Position numbers and translations under genes: made by a program | The notes under the pieces: model-generated | What the model saw: the letters and a program-made list of their open reading frames with translations, nothing else | What the model was told of the DNA's origin: nothing | Database searches by the model: none | Part shown: positions 45,085 through 53,970 of the stretch, in pieces | Numbering within the stretch: the first letter of the stretch is position 1 | Layout: every line of letters begins with the position of its first letter | Assembly (NCBI GenBank): GCA_946478755.1 | Contig: CAMLDJ010000009.1 | Location: 1-55,344 of the forward strand | DNA from: an uncultured Pedobacter sp. | GTDB taxonomy: Bacteria > Bacteroidota > Bacteroidia > Sphingobacteriales > Sphingobacteriaceae | Reading direction: 5' to 3' | DNA length: 55,344 nt

Positions 45085-45411
45085 TTAAAATCGTCCCCGG
45101 AATCTTTGCTTTCCATTTTTAGCTATTCGTGAGCGCAAAGTTTCATTAAGCTCTTTTTCATATTCTTCTGCTTTTTCCCTATTGCCAAGGAGTAGATTTT
45201 CGATATGCTTCTTTCTAAAGATATCTGCACCATCGAACAAAGGTTGAAAGGCCAATAGTGTCACTTCTGTAGCTAAAAATAAGGAATGCGCAATTGATCG
45301 AACAAACCGATTGTCGTCAAGCTGTATAAATTTTTCCAGGTAATCTGGAAGCTCGCCCGATTTTTGATCGATCAAGTTACTTTTTTGTTCGTCTTGGATA
45401 CGCTCAAACAC
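45085..45411 (-). CDS. Hypothetical helical protein
   Basis: A 108-residue soluble protein, mostly helical and charged (KEAEEYEKELNETLRSRI-like end, YLEKFIQLDDNRFVRSIAHS). No family recognised. Same strand as, and 14 bases after, a small lipoprotein gene, so they may be a pair. Confidence 0.5.
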   Translation of the reverse strand: MFERIQDEQKSNLIDQKSGELPDYLEKFIQLDDNRFVRSIAHSLFLATEVTLLAFQPLFDGADIFRKKHIENLLLGNREKAEEYEKELNETLRSRIAKNGKQRFRGRF

Positions 45412-45425
45412 ACGATTGAGATATT

Positions 45426-45821
45426 TTATTTAGTATATATCTTGTCAAAGATTCTCACTAATGAATCAAGCTTTTTGCTCTGAAAAAAGCTAATACAGCC
45501 CAACAATAAAGGTTTTTGGTATCCGTAATCTGCAATTTGCGAGGGTTCTATCGTCAATGCGGCAATTTTGGCGAGGCTGTCAATTTCATTAAATACCTTT
45601 GAATCTGAATAATTACTGATGTCTGAATAAATACCGCGGCTTATATCATTCTTCAACTTTTTATCATCCGTTATATATTTAATACAACTGCATAGTGCAT
45701 AGTTTTTTAGTAGCTTGCGGGCTTCTTTCAGTGACGGAGGTCTTCCTTTTGAAGTGGTTAGGATAGAACAACCTGTTAACAAAAAAGCAAATAATAGGAA
45801 GAATATCAAAAATCGTTTCAT
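45426..45821 (-). CDS. Small lipoprotein, possibly Tai4-like immunity protein
   Basis: A 131-residue lipoprotein (FAFLLTGCSILTTSK, Cys18). The mature domain is all-helical with NYALCSCIKYI early and PLLLGCISFFQSKKLDSLV late, a spacing that recalls the Tai4 family, periplasmic proteins that neutralise type VI amidase toxins. The resemblance is weak and no toxin gene is nearby. An unrelated Bacteroidota lipoprotein is equally possible. Confidence 0.5.
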   Translation of the reverse strand: MKRFLIFFLLFAFLLTGCSILTTSKGRPPSLKEARKLLKNYALCSCIKYITDDKKLKNDISRGIYSDISNYSDSKVFNEIDSLAKIAALTIEPSQIADYGYQKPLLLGCISFFQSKKLDSLVRIFDKIYTK

Positions 45822-45880
45822 ATTAAATGTCCATAATGTGATTTTCGCTACATCTCCTGAAGCGTTAAATTTTGTTGCAG

Positions 45881-46585
45881 TTAGTTAATACTAATAGGGA
45901 TGCTCATTGTTACACGGATGTTCTTCCCATCCTGAACTCCAGGTTCCCACTTAGGTAAAGATTTAATTACTCTTAAGGCTTCCTGGTCAATCAAAGGATG
46001 AACACTTTTCTCGATTTCAGCATCTGCTATACTGCCATTCTTTTCAACAACAAATTTCACAACGATCCTGCCCGGAGAATAGCTAACATTTGCCGGCATT
46101 ACGAAATTTGCACTTAAGAACTTGTAAAGTTCCGGCATTCCTCCCGGATACTGGGGAAACTTTTCTAAACTTACGTAATCATAAGTCCCCTTACCATCCC
46201 TGGTAGTGTTAAGTTTCTGATACTCCTTTTTTAAAGTTTGGTCACCATTTTCATTCCAATTCGCTTCTGATTGCAGTTCATTCTTTTTATAAAAATGCTG
46301 AACTTTTTTCTTACCGTCCCGGTAATACCAGTTAAACTCTCCCTCCCGAACCTGAGGATCAAGTGAGGAATAAGTACCGGTCATTTGAACTTCCCCGGAT
46401 TTGTAGTAGTCAGCAACCTCAAATCCTTTTGCTTCATTGATTCTCCTTGTAACACGAAAATATGAGCTTAGTTCTTTTGTAGAAGGTTTCCAGTCTGAAC
46501 CAAGATAAGTGGTGTCAATCTTTTGGCCAAAAGCACTGCAGGCAAGGAACAGTGGTAATGTTGAAACAATAAAGCGTAAATTCAT
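45881..46585 (-). CDS. TonB C-terminal domain protein with MORN-like repeats
   Basis: A 234-residue exported protein. After the signal peptide come toxin_15/MORN-like beta-hairpin repeats (EGEFNWYYRDGKKKVQHFYKK), then a TonB C-terminal domain (VVKFVVEKNGSIADAEIEKS, LPKWEPGVQDGKNIRVTMSI). It lacks the usual membrane-anchored, Pro-rich spacer, so it is not a standard energiser of SusC channels; such stand-alone forms are common in Bacteroidota and of unclear role. Confidence 0.85.
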   Translation of the reverse strand: MNLRFIVSTLPLFLACSAFGQKIDTTYLGSDWKPSTKELSSYFRVTRRINEAKGFEVADYYKSGEVQMTGTYSSLDPQVREGEFNWYYRDGKKKVQHFYKKNELQSEANWNENGDQTLKKEYQKLNTTRDGKGTYDYVSLEKFPQYPGGMPELYKFLSANFVMPANVSYSPGRIVVKFVVEKNGSIADAEIEKSVHPLIDQEALRVIKSLPKWEPGVQDGKNIRVTMSIPISIN

Positions 46586-46619
46586 AGTGTGAATATAAAG
46601 AAAAATTGAGCGTTTATTT

Positions 46620-46907
46620 TTATGGTAAGTATTCCTTCAGCAGCATTTGCCATTCCTCATCCAGCGAAACCTGCGGTCGCTTCCTCCCTGCCCTGTTGTA
46701 CCAGTAATCTGCGTTCCATAGATCACCTTCCTTACGGTGCAGGTAAGCATGAATATGGGCCGACTGGGGATCTGTCAATTGATCAATCAAGTCATGGGCC
46801 GCTTTCCAGTTGCCATTCCTATCGTACCACAAAGCCTGCAGATGCAATGGCAGATCAGCAGATGGCTGGTCATTCGCTAATGAGGTTTCGAAATCGGCTA
46901 AAGTCAT
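46620..46907 (-). CDS. Conserved hypothetical protein
   Basis: A 95-residue soluble protein with TPR-like helices (LHLQALWYDRNGNWKAAHDL, AYLHRKEGDLWNADYWYNRA) that I recall as a small family common in Bacteroidota and some Proteobacteria. Function unknown. It lies 34 bases upstream of the TonB-domain gene's start, on the same strand. Confidence 0.65.
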   Translation of the reverse strand: MTLADFETSLANDQPSADLPLHLQALWYDRNGNWKAAHDLIDQLTDPQSAHIHAYLHRKEGDLWNADYWYNRAGRKRPQVSLDEEWQMLLKEYLP

Positions 46908-46940
46908 ATCCCAAATATAAAATTTCCAGGCAATATTTCA

Positions 46941-47084
46941 TCAATTAGCTCCCCTCCTTTTCCATACCTCCGGCAAAGTGCCGGCAATATCCGGCAAGCG
47001 CTGCCCGACTGCTAGGTTTTTGATTTCTAGCTGAATACGTTTGTCCTGTTGACTTGCAAGGAACAACGTAATTAACAGATTCAT
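46941..47084 (-). CDS. Possible small ORF (47 aa)
   Basis: MNLLITLFLASQQDKRIQLE then ...VGQRLPDIAGTLPEVWKRRG. Composition is protein-like and it sits 33 bases upstream of the 95-residue gene on the same strand, but it also overlaps the likely promoter region of the DUF6266 gene. No family recognised. Weak call. Confidence 0.3.
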   Translation of the reverse strand: MNLLITLFLASQQDKRIQLEIKNLAVGQRLPDIAGTLPEVWKRRGAN

Positions 47085-47106
47085 TAATTTTTAAAAACCT
47101 ATAATC

Positions 47107-47751
47107 ATGGGAAAATTATCAAGAGGATTCCTGGGTGGATTCCAGGGACAAGTAGGAACAGCATACGGCTGTTTCTGGAGGCTGATGGACTTAATTAAGG
47201 CGATGCCTCGCAAAGTTAAACGCCCGCCGACAGCGGCGCAATTGCCAGTACAGCTGCGCTGGTCATTAATGACTTCGCTGCTCGGCGGTTTAAGCAGGGT
47301 CATTACGATCGGCTTTAAGAATGTGGCTCCTGCAGGTCAGTCGGCCATGAATGCCGCGGTATCGTACAATCTCGCCAATGCCATTACCGGCATCTCGCCA
47401 GATTACACCGTAGACTTTTCAAAGCTGATGTTTAGCCAGGGTAAGCTGGAAGAACCAAATCAATTTGAAATTGAAGCACTTGCGGCAGCTAAGCTGAATT
47501 TTAAATGGCAGGCAAATTTTGCTGGTGGTAATTTCAAGCTGACAGACAAGGCTATTTTCGTAGCGTATAGTCCTGCGAAAGGCAAGTTTGTTACGCTGAT
47601 CGGTACAGTGACGCGGGCCGACTTAGCGTACGAAATGCAATTGCCACCTCCTTTTAGCGGAGACCTTGTAGAATGCTACATGAGCTTCGTAAGTGAGGAT
47701 GGCAAAACGGTAAGCAATAGTGTTCACTATCCGGGTGTGACCGTGTTATAA
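47107..47751 (+). CDS. DUF6266 family protein
   Basis: A 214-residue soluble protein with the family's Gly-rich start (MGKLSRGFLGGFQGQVGTAY) and C-terminal strands (VECYMSFVSEDGKTVSNSVH). DUF6266 is known from Pedobacter and relatives, usually in several copies, with no assigned function; its Gly-rich start resembles phage or secreted structural proteins. Here it heads a rightward group of four genes that looks like a lysis cassette. Confidence 0.8.
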   Translation: MGKLSRGFLGGFQGQVGTAYGCFWRLMDLIKAMPRKVKRPPTAAQLPVQLRWSLMTSLLGGLSRVITIGFKNVAPAGQSAMNAAVSYNLANAITGISPDYTVDFSKLMFSQGKLEEPNQFEIEALAAAKLNFKWQANFAGGNFKLTDKAIFVAYSPAKGKFVTLIGTVTRADLAYEMQLPPPFSGDLVECYMSFVSEDGKTVSNSVHYPGVTVL

Positions 47752-47768
47752 TCAACCTCGTCCTTTTA

Positions 47769-47804
47769 GGGGAAGAGCAAGGCATTTATTGCCGGCTCTT
47801 TCCC
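47769..47804 (+). terminator. Hairpin after DUF6266 gene
   Basis: A long stem (GGGGAAGAGC with GCTCTTTCCC, then GGCA with TGCC) and a 5-nt loop, no T-run. It sits 18 bases after the stop and 33 before the next gene; may partly terminate or stabilise the DUF6266 message. Confidence 0.45.
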
Positions 47805-47836
47805 GATAAGGGATTTAACCAATTAAAACCTATTTT

Positions 47837-48211
47837 ATGAAACCAATAACTTTAGTAAGACCAGTGCTTTTGCATGAGCTTAAGCACCTTACAAAATATC
47901 TGCTGTTTAGTGTACTGATCTTGTTATGGTTCACAGCGCCTAAGCTGATGCAATGGGGCGACAGCACTGCAGGATCTATCGATCCATCCATCTGGTTGCT
48001 AATCCTGCTGGCGCTGATTAGTTTTTTGATGCTGCTGGCCTTGTGCTGGTGGCTGTTAAGACATTTCTGGATGTCCTTGGGTTTGCCCCCTTTAGGGCTG
48101 ATGGTTTCACAGTTTAAATTTTTAGAGTCATGGAAACAGCTAGGATTTTACTTTGCCTGTTTTGCTTTGCTTTTGCTGGCTGGCGTGGCCTGCCTGGCAG
48201 CAGTACTGTAA
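47837..48211 (+). CDS. Small membrane protein, holin-like position
   Basis: A 124-residue protein with three hydrophobic helices (about 18-36, 50-75, 98-122) and a short charged start (MKPITLVRPVLLHELKHLTK). No family recognised. Its last 82 bases overlap, in another frame, the start of the peptidoglycan peptidase gene. Size, helix count and position just ahead of a lysin make it holin-like, but holins cannot be recognised by sequence alone. Confidence 0.6.
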   Translation: MKPITLVRPVLLHELKHLTKYLLFSVLILLWFTAPKLMQWGDSTAGSIDPSIWLLILLALISFLMLLALCWWLLRHFWMSLGLPPLGLMVSQFKFLESWKQLGFYFACFALLLLAGVACLAAVL

Positions 48212-48675
48212 ACACGAATGATTACGACCATATTGTTGTGATAGCACAAGCACAGATCGGTGTTAAAGAAGCGACAGACAACAACGACGGCTTACAGGTG
48301 GAGGCTTACTTAGCTGCTGCAGGGCTCAGCAAAGGCCAACCCTGGTGTGCTGCTTTCCTCACATGGGTATTTAAACAGGCAGGTTATGATCAGCCACGAA
48401 CCGGCTGGTCTCCTGCCCTGTTTCCCGTTGGCAGACAAGTGAAAATTCCTTCGCCCGGCTTGGTATTCAGTATCTACTTTCCAGCTTTAAATCGAATTGC
48501 ACATTGCGGTCTCATTGAACAGGTTAAAGGGAACTGGATTAGCGGCATTGAGGGAAACACCAATGTTAGCGGATCGAGAGATGGCGATGGGGTGTACAGG
48601 AAGCTCAGACATGTCAAGACCGTTCATCGCTATGCGAACTGGATAAGGGGCAACAAGAAAGGAGGTTTGCCATGA
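48130..48675 (+). CDS. NlpC/P60-CHAP-type peptidoglycan peptidase (TIGR02594-like)
   Basis: A 181-residue exported enzyme with a hydrophobic start (RILLCLFCFAFAGWRG) that would serve as signal peptide. The domain shows PWCAAFLTWVFKQAG with nucleophile Cys73, HCGLIEQV with His125 and ISGIEGNTN with a polar third residue, the Cys-peptidase plan of TIGR02594/CHAP lysins. It overlaps the membrane gene before it by 82 bases and the lipoprotein gene after it by 4 bases (ATGA), so all three are translated together. Confidence 0.85.
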   Translation: METARILLCLFCFAFAGWRGLPGSSTVNTNDYDHIVVIAQAQIGVKEATDNNDGLQVEAYLAAAGLSKGQPWCAAFLTWVFKQAGYDQPRTGWSPALFPVGRQVKIPSPGLVFSIYFPALNRIAHCGLIEQVKGNWISGIEGNTNVSGSRDGDGVYRKLRHVKTVHRYANWIRGNKKGGLP

Positions 48676-49079
48676 ATAGGCTGATCCCCTCCTGCTCAAT
48701 TCTGCTGATGCTGCTGACTGGCTGTAACCTGCTCAAAAAAACCAGCAACACGACCACAGCTGACACCCGGCAGCTTGAAAAGAAAAGCAATTTCAATATG
48801 CTGGAATTAAAGAGCGCTAACAAGCAGACCAGCATTTTTACCCTGTGGGACAGTGGAAGGATTTATCAGCATCAACTAATACTAGAGCAAACGGACGAGT
48901 CAACACTAGCTGGGTTGAAAACCACCGAGCAGGACACGGCAAAAAAAGAGGTTGTGACCAGGAAAACCATGCCGCCAGACCTGTGGATCTACACAGGCCT
49001 TATCGTGTTTTTAATTGGAGTATACTGGATGTACAGGAAAGTTAGTGCCGCTATGCCGTTTAACGCCAAACACCAATGA
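48672..49079 (+). CDS. Lipoprotein with C-terminal membrane helix (unimolecular-spanin layout)
   Basis: A 135-residue protein with a lipobox (LLMLLTGCNL, lipid Cys18) at the front, a polar middle (about 20-100), and one membrane helix near the end (LWIYTGLIVFLIGVYWMYRK). One end in the outer membrane and the other in the inner membrane is the layout of phage unimolecular spanins, which fuse the two membranes. Its start overlaps the peptidase stop (ATGA). Family identity not recognised; topology is the evidence. Confidence 0.7.
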   Translation: MNRLIPSCSILLMLLTGCNLLKKTSNTTTADTRQLEKKSNFNMLELKSANKQTSIFTLWDSGRIYQHQLILEQTDESTLAGLKTTEQDTAKKEVVTRKTMPPDLWIYTGLIVFLIGVYWMYRKVSAAMPFNAKHQ

Positions 49080-49101
49080 ATCCTGGCGTTTGGTGACAAA
49101 T

Positions 49102-49668
49102 TTAGTCCGGTTTCACATAACACTGTCCGCAAACACCATTGGCAAACGGCCTGCTTTCCTTTAGTTCAAGCCCTATTTTTTCATTAAGGTCCGGAAATAA
49201 ACGGATACCGCGGCCAAGCAGTACAGGATTGATAAACAATTGATAAATGTCTATCAGACCCGCCTGAATCAGGGTACGGGCAACCGAAGGGCTGCCAATT
49301 AACAGGATGTGCTTACCCGAACTTTGTTTAAGCTTCGCAATTGCCCCGGTAAGGTCCTCAGCAATAAAGGTTGTATCACTTCCTGCATTGGTCATGGTAC
49401 CTGATGCCACGAACTTTTGTGCATTTTGGTACCATCTGCTATGTTCAATATCGTGCTTGCTGGCGCCAGGCTGATCGGCAGCACCAGGCCAGTAACTCTC
49501 CATCATTTCATAAGTAACCCTTCCGTATAAAGCGGCATCAGCCAGATCTGTTTGCTGCTGCGTGTAGTCAAAGAGCTCTTCATCAACCTTGATCCAGTCC
49601 ATCTCACCGTTCGGTCCCGCTACATAACCGTCAAGGGATACATGCATCAATAAAACTAATTTTCTCAT
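49102..49668 (-). CDS. RibD C-terminal/dihydrofolate-reductase-like protein
   Basis: A 188-residue protein of the RibD-C/DHFR fold: MRKLVLLMHVSLDGYVAGPN at the start, DAALYGRVTYEMMESYWP, and ILLIGSPSVARTLIQAGLID. These stand-alone forms bind NADPH and are of uncertain substrate. It converges with the spanin-like gene, and a 7-bp inverted repeat (49062-49090) lies between. Confidence 0.9.
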   Translation of the reverse strand: MRKLVLLMHVSLDGYVAGPNGEMDWIKVDEELFDYTQQQTDLADAALYGRVTYEMMESYWPGAADQPGASKHDIEHSRWYQNAQKFVASGTMTNAGSDTTFIAEDLTGAIAKLKQSSGKHILLIGSPSVARTLIQAGLIDIYQLFINPVLLGRGIRLFPDLNEKIGLELKESRPFANGVCGQCYVKPD

Positions 49669-49869
49669 AAATGGGTGTTTATTTGTTAGGCTTTACGATC
49701 CTATCGTATTTGCTGATCAAACATACGCAGATTCTTCATGACCCGGAATGGCTCATTGCGGCAAATGTAAGGGGCACCTGCACATGGCTGGTAATACGTA
49801 AATTCATGGTATGCATAAAAGAAATCAGGAGATTTCTCTTAAATTTACTGCTCATAGACCTCATAAGCC

Positions 49870-50328
49870 ATGTTACAAAAACTCTGTGCATACAATACCT
49901 GGGCAAATTCCGTAGTGCTTGAGGCACTAACAAATGCGTCGGCAATCGAATCTTCCCCAATTCCCGGCTACTGTATGACGCTGCTGAGCCATATCGCCAA
50001 TGCGCAAGTCATTTGGACCAGCCGTATTGGCGGCAGCATCCCCCCGGTAACTGTATGGCAAGTGCATGATCTGGATACCTGCAGGGTGATGCTCCAGCAA
50101 AGTGCGGAGGGGCTGAAAGAGATTGTTGAGCAAGATGCTTCGTTAGACCGTGTTATCACCTACAAAACGTTTGCCGGTGACCCTTTTGAAAATGTGGTCG
50201 CTGACATTTTACTGCATGTGTTTAACCATGGCACCTACCACCGTGCGCAGATTGCGAAGGAAATGAAGAATAATGGGCTTAACCCGGTAAATACTGATTA
50301 TATCCAGTTTGTGCGTCAGGCCATATAA
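49870..50328 (+). CDS. DinB-family metal-binding protein
   Basis: A 152-residue four-helix-bundle protein. Metal-ligand His residues are visible in LLSHIANAQ and in VFNHGTYHRAQIAKEM, the DinB pattern. Members include bacillithiol transferases and stress-induced proteins; which one cannot be told. It starts at ATG 49870 and stands alone on this strand. Confidence 0.88.
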   Translation: MLQKLCAYNTWANSVVLEALTNASAIESSPIPGYCMTLLSHIANAQVIWTSRIGGSIPPVTVWQVHDLDTCRVMLQQSAEGLKEIVEQDASLDRVITYKTFAGDPFENVVADILLHVFNHGTYHRAQIAKEMKNNGLNPVNTDYIQFVRQAI

Positions 50329-50567
50329 TGGCCCGCCAGGTGAGGCAGTTTCCAATTTCACCTGTATTCATACCGGGAAAACACGTCGTCCTCCCTTTTT
50401 AACGGAGATATCTACTGAGCCAGGCCAGGTATATCCTATAGTTTATGCTACATTTAGCGATACTTTATCTCAAAAAACAGGCAAAATACGTATTGCCAGC
50501 ACCCGATAAAAAGGCTAAATTTAATGTGATCCCCCTAAAGTATTAATCATAACAAAACTTAGAAATT

Positions 50568-51332
50568 ATGAGAATTAAATTTTTAGTTTCGGCTATTGCT
50601 GTATGCATTAGTTTGAATGTGCTGGCCCAGGAGCGTTCGGCATTTCGCTCGGGTTATATGAGGCTAGGTATCAATAAGCTCGGAGAGGATCTCGACAGTC
50701 GGCTGTCCCCTAAAGAAAACATATTTAACAACAGGTTCGGGGCCAACAGGGGCTATGTTTTTGAATTTGGAAACATCTATTATTTCGCACCCAAAGAAAG
50801 TAAAACTGCAGCCAATATCGGCCTGGACTGGACCATCCTATCCTTCAGCTATAATAAAATCGATAGTTGGGACGATTATGCAGCAGCATCCGGAGCTTCG
50901 AAGGTCAATTTACACGGACAGATATTTTCAGCGGCTGTTTCTTCTAAACTTGGACCAAATCTTTCCATCAATCTGATCGGAAAAATGGTCATTGACCTGC
51001 GCTTTCAGGTTGTGCCTACCCTTCGCTATTTCGATTTTGGATATTCAGAAACCGGCCCTGGTCAGAACGGACGTTACGTTTATCTCGGAAGAGAAGGGCA
51101 GTCTTATGAGGGAGACTTTGAGGAAAACAAGTTTAAAGAACGGTTGGGGTTTGGTTTGGCTACCGGATATGGAATTACTGTACGGCACAACTCACTGGGA
51201 CTGTCGGCGGACTACATATCGGGTAAAGTAAAAACCGACTATAATGCTTATGATCCAGGCAGCGGCAATACGGCTGGAAAGGAAAAAATTCAGGCCAAAA
51301 ATGTACAGTTCAAATTAAGTCTGACGTTTTAA
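50568..51332 (+). CDS. Predicted outer membrane beta-barrel protein
   Basis: A 254-residue exported protein (signal to about residue 21, LNVLAQ). Strands alternate polar and hydrophobic residues and it ends QFKLSLTF, a C-terminal Phe typical of barrels. No named family. It lies alone between DinB and a convergent DUF1801 gene. Confidence 0.65.
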   Translation: MRIKFLVSAIAVCISLNVLAQERSAFRSGYMRLGINKLGEDLDSRLSPKENIFNNRFGANRGYVFEFGNIYYFAPKESKTAANIGLDWTILSFSYNKIDSWDDYAAASGASKVNLHGQIFSAAVSSKLGPNLSINLIGKMVIDLRFQVVPTLRYFDFGYSETGPGQNGRYVYLGREGQSYEGDFEENKFKERLGFGLATGYGITVRHNSLGLSADYISGKVKTDYNAYDPGSGNTAGKEKIQAKNVQFKLSLTF

Positions 51333-51348
51333 CAACGGTAAGTGAATT

Positions 51349-51744
51349 TCATTTCAGACGGAGCAAAACTCCCTTTCTCTTCACTATATTTTTATAATCC
51401 CATTGGATCATCCTGGATTTCTGAATCCAGCGGACAAGGTCGTCCAGGTTGATCTCCTCAACTCCGGTATAGGTAATAGATGCATCCTTAAATTTGCCGG
51501 TATTGATCTTCAGTTTCACTTCATCAAAATCAGCACCGCTCCAAAACATCAAACGGATACCAGCTTTGAGCTTGCTATAGCCAACAATGGGATTCCCTTC
51601 TAGAAACCAAACAGGATGCGCATGCCAGATTTTACTTTCTGCCTCTGTGAGGTTACGGTTAATTCCGACTGATAACACATGACAGATTTCCCGATCTGTA
51701 GTGGACTGCGAGTCATTGTAGTTTTGTACGTCTTCGTTCATCAT
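51349..51744 (-). CDS. DUF1801 domain protein
   Basis: A 131-residue small soluble protein with the DUF1801 pattern (ESKIWHAHPVWFLEGNPIVG, LMFWSGADFDE). Bacteroidota carry many copies; function unknown. It starts 21 bases after the acetyltransferase gene on the same strand. Confidence 0.85.
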   Translation of the reverse strand: MMNEDVQNYNDSQSTTDREICHVLSVGINRNLTEAESKIWHAHPVWFLEGNPIVGYSKLKAGIRLMFWSGADFDEVKLKINTGKFKDASITYTGVEEINLDDLVRWIQKSRMIQWDYKNIVKRKGVLLRLK

Positions 51745-51765
51745 ATGTTTTCGAATTCTTATGGC

Positions 51766-52335
51766 TTAACGTATGCTCACATCATGTGATCCCAGTAAAC
51801 TGTAAATTTCGCTATCCAGGAATTTTCCGTCAAAATAATAATCTTCTCTAAAATAAGCTTCCTTTATGAAGCCGTGTTTGAGCAAGAGCTGCCTTGAGGC
51901 ATCATTTCCAGGGTTGATATTTGCAGAAATGGAGTGTAATCCTACGGTATTAAACCCAAAATCAATAACTGCCTTAAGACTTTCTGAAAGAATGCCCTGC
52001 CTCCAGTAATCCGGGTGTAGCATATAGCCAATCTCAGCCCTGTGGTTGGCAAGATCTGTTCGCCAATAACCCAGATTACCTATCATCTGATCAGGGTTTT
52101 CCTTAAGGGTAATGGCCCAGATCAGGTTCATTCCTTTGAAAAATTCTTCAAGGATGGTTTGAATAACCGATTCAGAATCCTTTACAGTTTTTGGTCGCGG
52201 CCGGTCGATATAGCGCATCACTTCAGTGTTGGTCCGCAATTGGTATAATGCCTCCGCATCTGAAAGCTTCTGTTCACGGAGCAGGAGCCTGCTGGTTTCG
52301 ATATCGGGAAGCTGAGGTAAGTTGATTTGAAGCAT
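51766..52335 (-). CDS. GNAT N-acetyltransferase (RimJ/RimL type)
   Basis: A 189-residue acetyl-CoA-dependent transferase: ETSRLLLREQKLSDAEALYQ, MIGNLGYWRTDLANHRAEIG, the acetyl-CoA loop LHPDYWRQGILSESL, and NPGNDASRQLLLKHGF. RimJ/RimL enzymes acetylate ribosomal proteins or small amines; substrate not readable. Confidence 0.92.
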   Translation of the reverse strand: MLQINLPQLPDIETSRLLLREQKLSDAEALYQLRTNTEVMRYIDRPRPKTVKDSESVIQTILEEFFKGMNLIWAITLKENPDQMIGNLGYWRTDLANHRAEIGYMLHPDYWRQGILSESLKAVIDFGFNTVGLHSISANINPGNDASRQLLLKHGFIKEAYFREDYYFDGKFLDSEIYSLLGSHDVSIR

Positions 52336-52340
52336 AAAAT

Positions 52341-52460
52341 TTAATTAAAATGGAGCGCACCGATCCCATGATCAGCCTTGCTGGTTACGGTAAAAGTGTC
52401 CGAAAAAGCAATATAGCTTTGACATAGCAGCACAAATATCAATAACAGACGTAGTTTCAA
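52341..52460 (-). pseudogene. N-terminal remnant of a secreted beta-helix-type protein
   Basis: From a TTG at 52460: a signal peptide (KLRLLLIFVLLCQSYIAFS) then DTFTVTSKADHGIGALHFN and a stop. The pattern FTVTS-AD-G-GAL is typical of the start of exported parallel beta-helix or choice-of-anchor proteins, here cut after one unit. It lies between the acetyltransferase start and a divergent membrane gene. Confidence 0.4.
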
Positions 52461-52620
52461 TTTAAAAGCGTTAAATGCAAAAATGATGGCTAATTTAACA
52501 TTTTAACCCAAGCTATCCAATCCAATTTACCATAGCATGAAGAGGAACGGAGTTGACGACTATCATTTTCATCAATTAATAATATCTTTATGAAATTGAT
52601 TAAGCTTTCGATAAAAAAAT

Positions 52621-53877
52621 ATGAAAAGAACAGTCACCCTGATAGCAATTCGATTTGCCTTCTTATTCTGGATACTTTTTTCTTTCTCCTTCAACAGCGG
52701 CGCCATTCCCCTTTTACACTTTACACAAAAATTTACGGTTCCGGTATTACACGCTTTTGTGCAATGGTTTGCCGCCAGGGTTTTAAATCTTACTGACCCG
52801 CTTAACATAGTAATGAGCGGCAGTGGGGATACTACTTTTCATTATATATGGCTGCTTTGTATATTCATATTTTCAGTTTTAGCTACACTGATCTGGTCAG
52901 CGGCAGACTACAAAAGGAAAAGTCATGAACAGCTTTTTTACTGGCTTACGGTAGTGCTCAGGTTTTATGTTGGTTTTACGTTGTTACATTATGGATTAGC
53001 AAAACTGAATAACGGGCAGTTCCCTGCCTTAAATTCCTATCGCTTGTTGTCTACTTATGGGGATTCATCTCCCATGGGACTTGCATGGAGCTTCCTGAGC
53101 TATTCTAAGGGTTATAAGTGGTTTATGTGCTTTGCCGAGCTAATCGGGATTTTACTGTTTTTTAGAAGAACGGCTACCATTGGTGCGTTTCTTTGTCTGA
53201 TGACCACGGCCAACATTATGGCTATCAATTATTTTTTTGATGTCCCTGTGAAAATTTTAAGTGCCGCATTGGTCCTGATGTGTCTCACCTTACTTTCCCC
53301 AAATATCATTCAACTGTTCAGGTTCTTTTTTAAGGGCGAAAAGGTTCAGCTAAATTTCCTTAAAGCACCGGCACTTAAAGCCAGAGGGACGCGCATTTCC
53401 AAACTGGTTTTAAAATATGCTGTTCTATTGCTGTATGCCGGACTGCCTATATTTATGGCGTTAAAGTTAGAATGGTTTGATTCAAACTCCACTAACAGCG
53501 AGGCCGTTAATGGGGTTTTCGACATTGAAGAGGTAACCTGGTTAAAAGAAGACCCAACTGCCGACAGCAACAGCTTACGACCTAAATGGACGGTAGTTAC
53601 ATTTGAAAATAATCATATCGGAAGTGTCAGATCTGTAAATAATGAAACAGCCTGGTACAAATATAAGCTCGATAGCCGTGCTAAATCTGTTCAGATCACC
53701 TTTATGGATGATCCGAATGTAAGCCATACGCTAAATTACACGAATTCAAATTGGGACCGGATGGTGCTGAAAGGTGATTTTTTTGGTGCACCAGCGACCC
53801 TCATTCTGAAAAGAAAAACATTTGAACTTACTGACAGGGGCTTTCACTGGATCAGTGAAAGGCCGTATAACAGGTGA
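52621..53877 (+). CDS. DoxX-like multi-pass membrane protein
   Basis: A 418-residue protein with six to eight helices in the first 275 residues (TVVLRFYVGFTLLHYGLAKL, FAELIGILLFFRRTATIGAF), matching the general DoxX plan, and a soluble C-terminal domain (about 300-418) rich in strands. Function unknown. Stands alone on the plus strand. Confidence 0.65.
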   Translation: MKRTVTLIAIRFAFLFWILFSFSFNSGAIPLLHFTQKFTVPVLHAFVQWFAARVLNLTDPLNIVMSGSGDTTFHYIWLLCIFIFSVLATLIWSAADYKRKSHEQLFYWLTVVLRFYVGFTLLHYGLAKLNNGQFPALNSYRLLSTYGDSSPMGLAWSFLSYSKGYKWFMCFAELIGILLFFRRTATIGAFLCLMTTANIMAINYFFDVPVKILSAALVLMCLTLLSPNIIQLFRFFFKGEKVQLNFLKAPALKARGTRISKLVLKYAVLLLYAGLPIFMALKLEWFDSNSTNSEAVNGVFDIEEVTWLKEDPTADSNSLRPKWTVVTFENNHIGSVRSVNNETAWYKYKLDSRAKSVQITFMDDPNVSHTLNYTNSNWDRMVLKGDFFGAPATLILKRKTFELTDRGFHWISERPYNR

Positions 53878-53970
53878 TCAGAAACAGTCACAATGGGATT
53901 TTATGACCAATAGGCACCACAATTGATGCCCCTACCCCCTTCAAAGCACAGACAAACCGGCCTTTAACTT

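Noticed and set aside
49671..49922. 83-residue plus-strand frame before DinB
   Set aside because: Overlaps the start of DinB and lacks a recognisable pattern; hydrophobic only by AT-rich composition.
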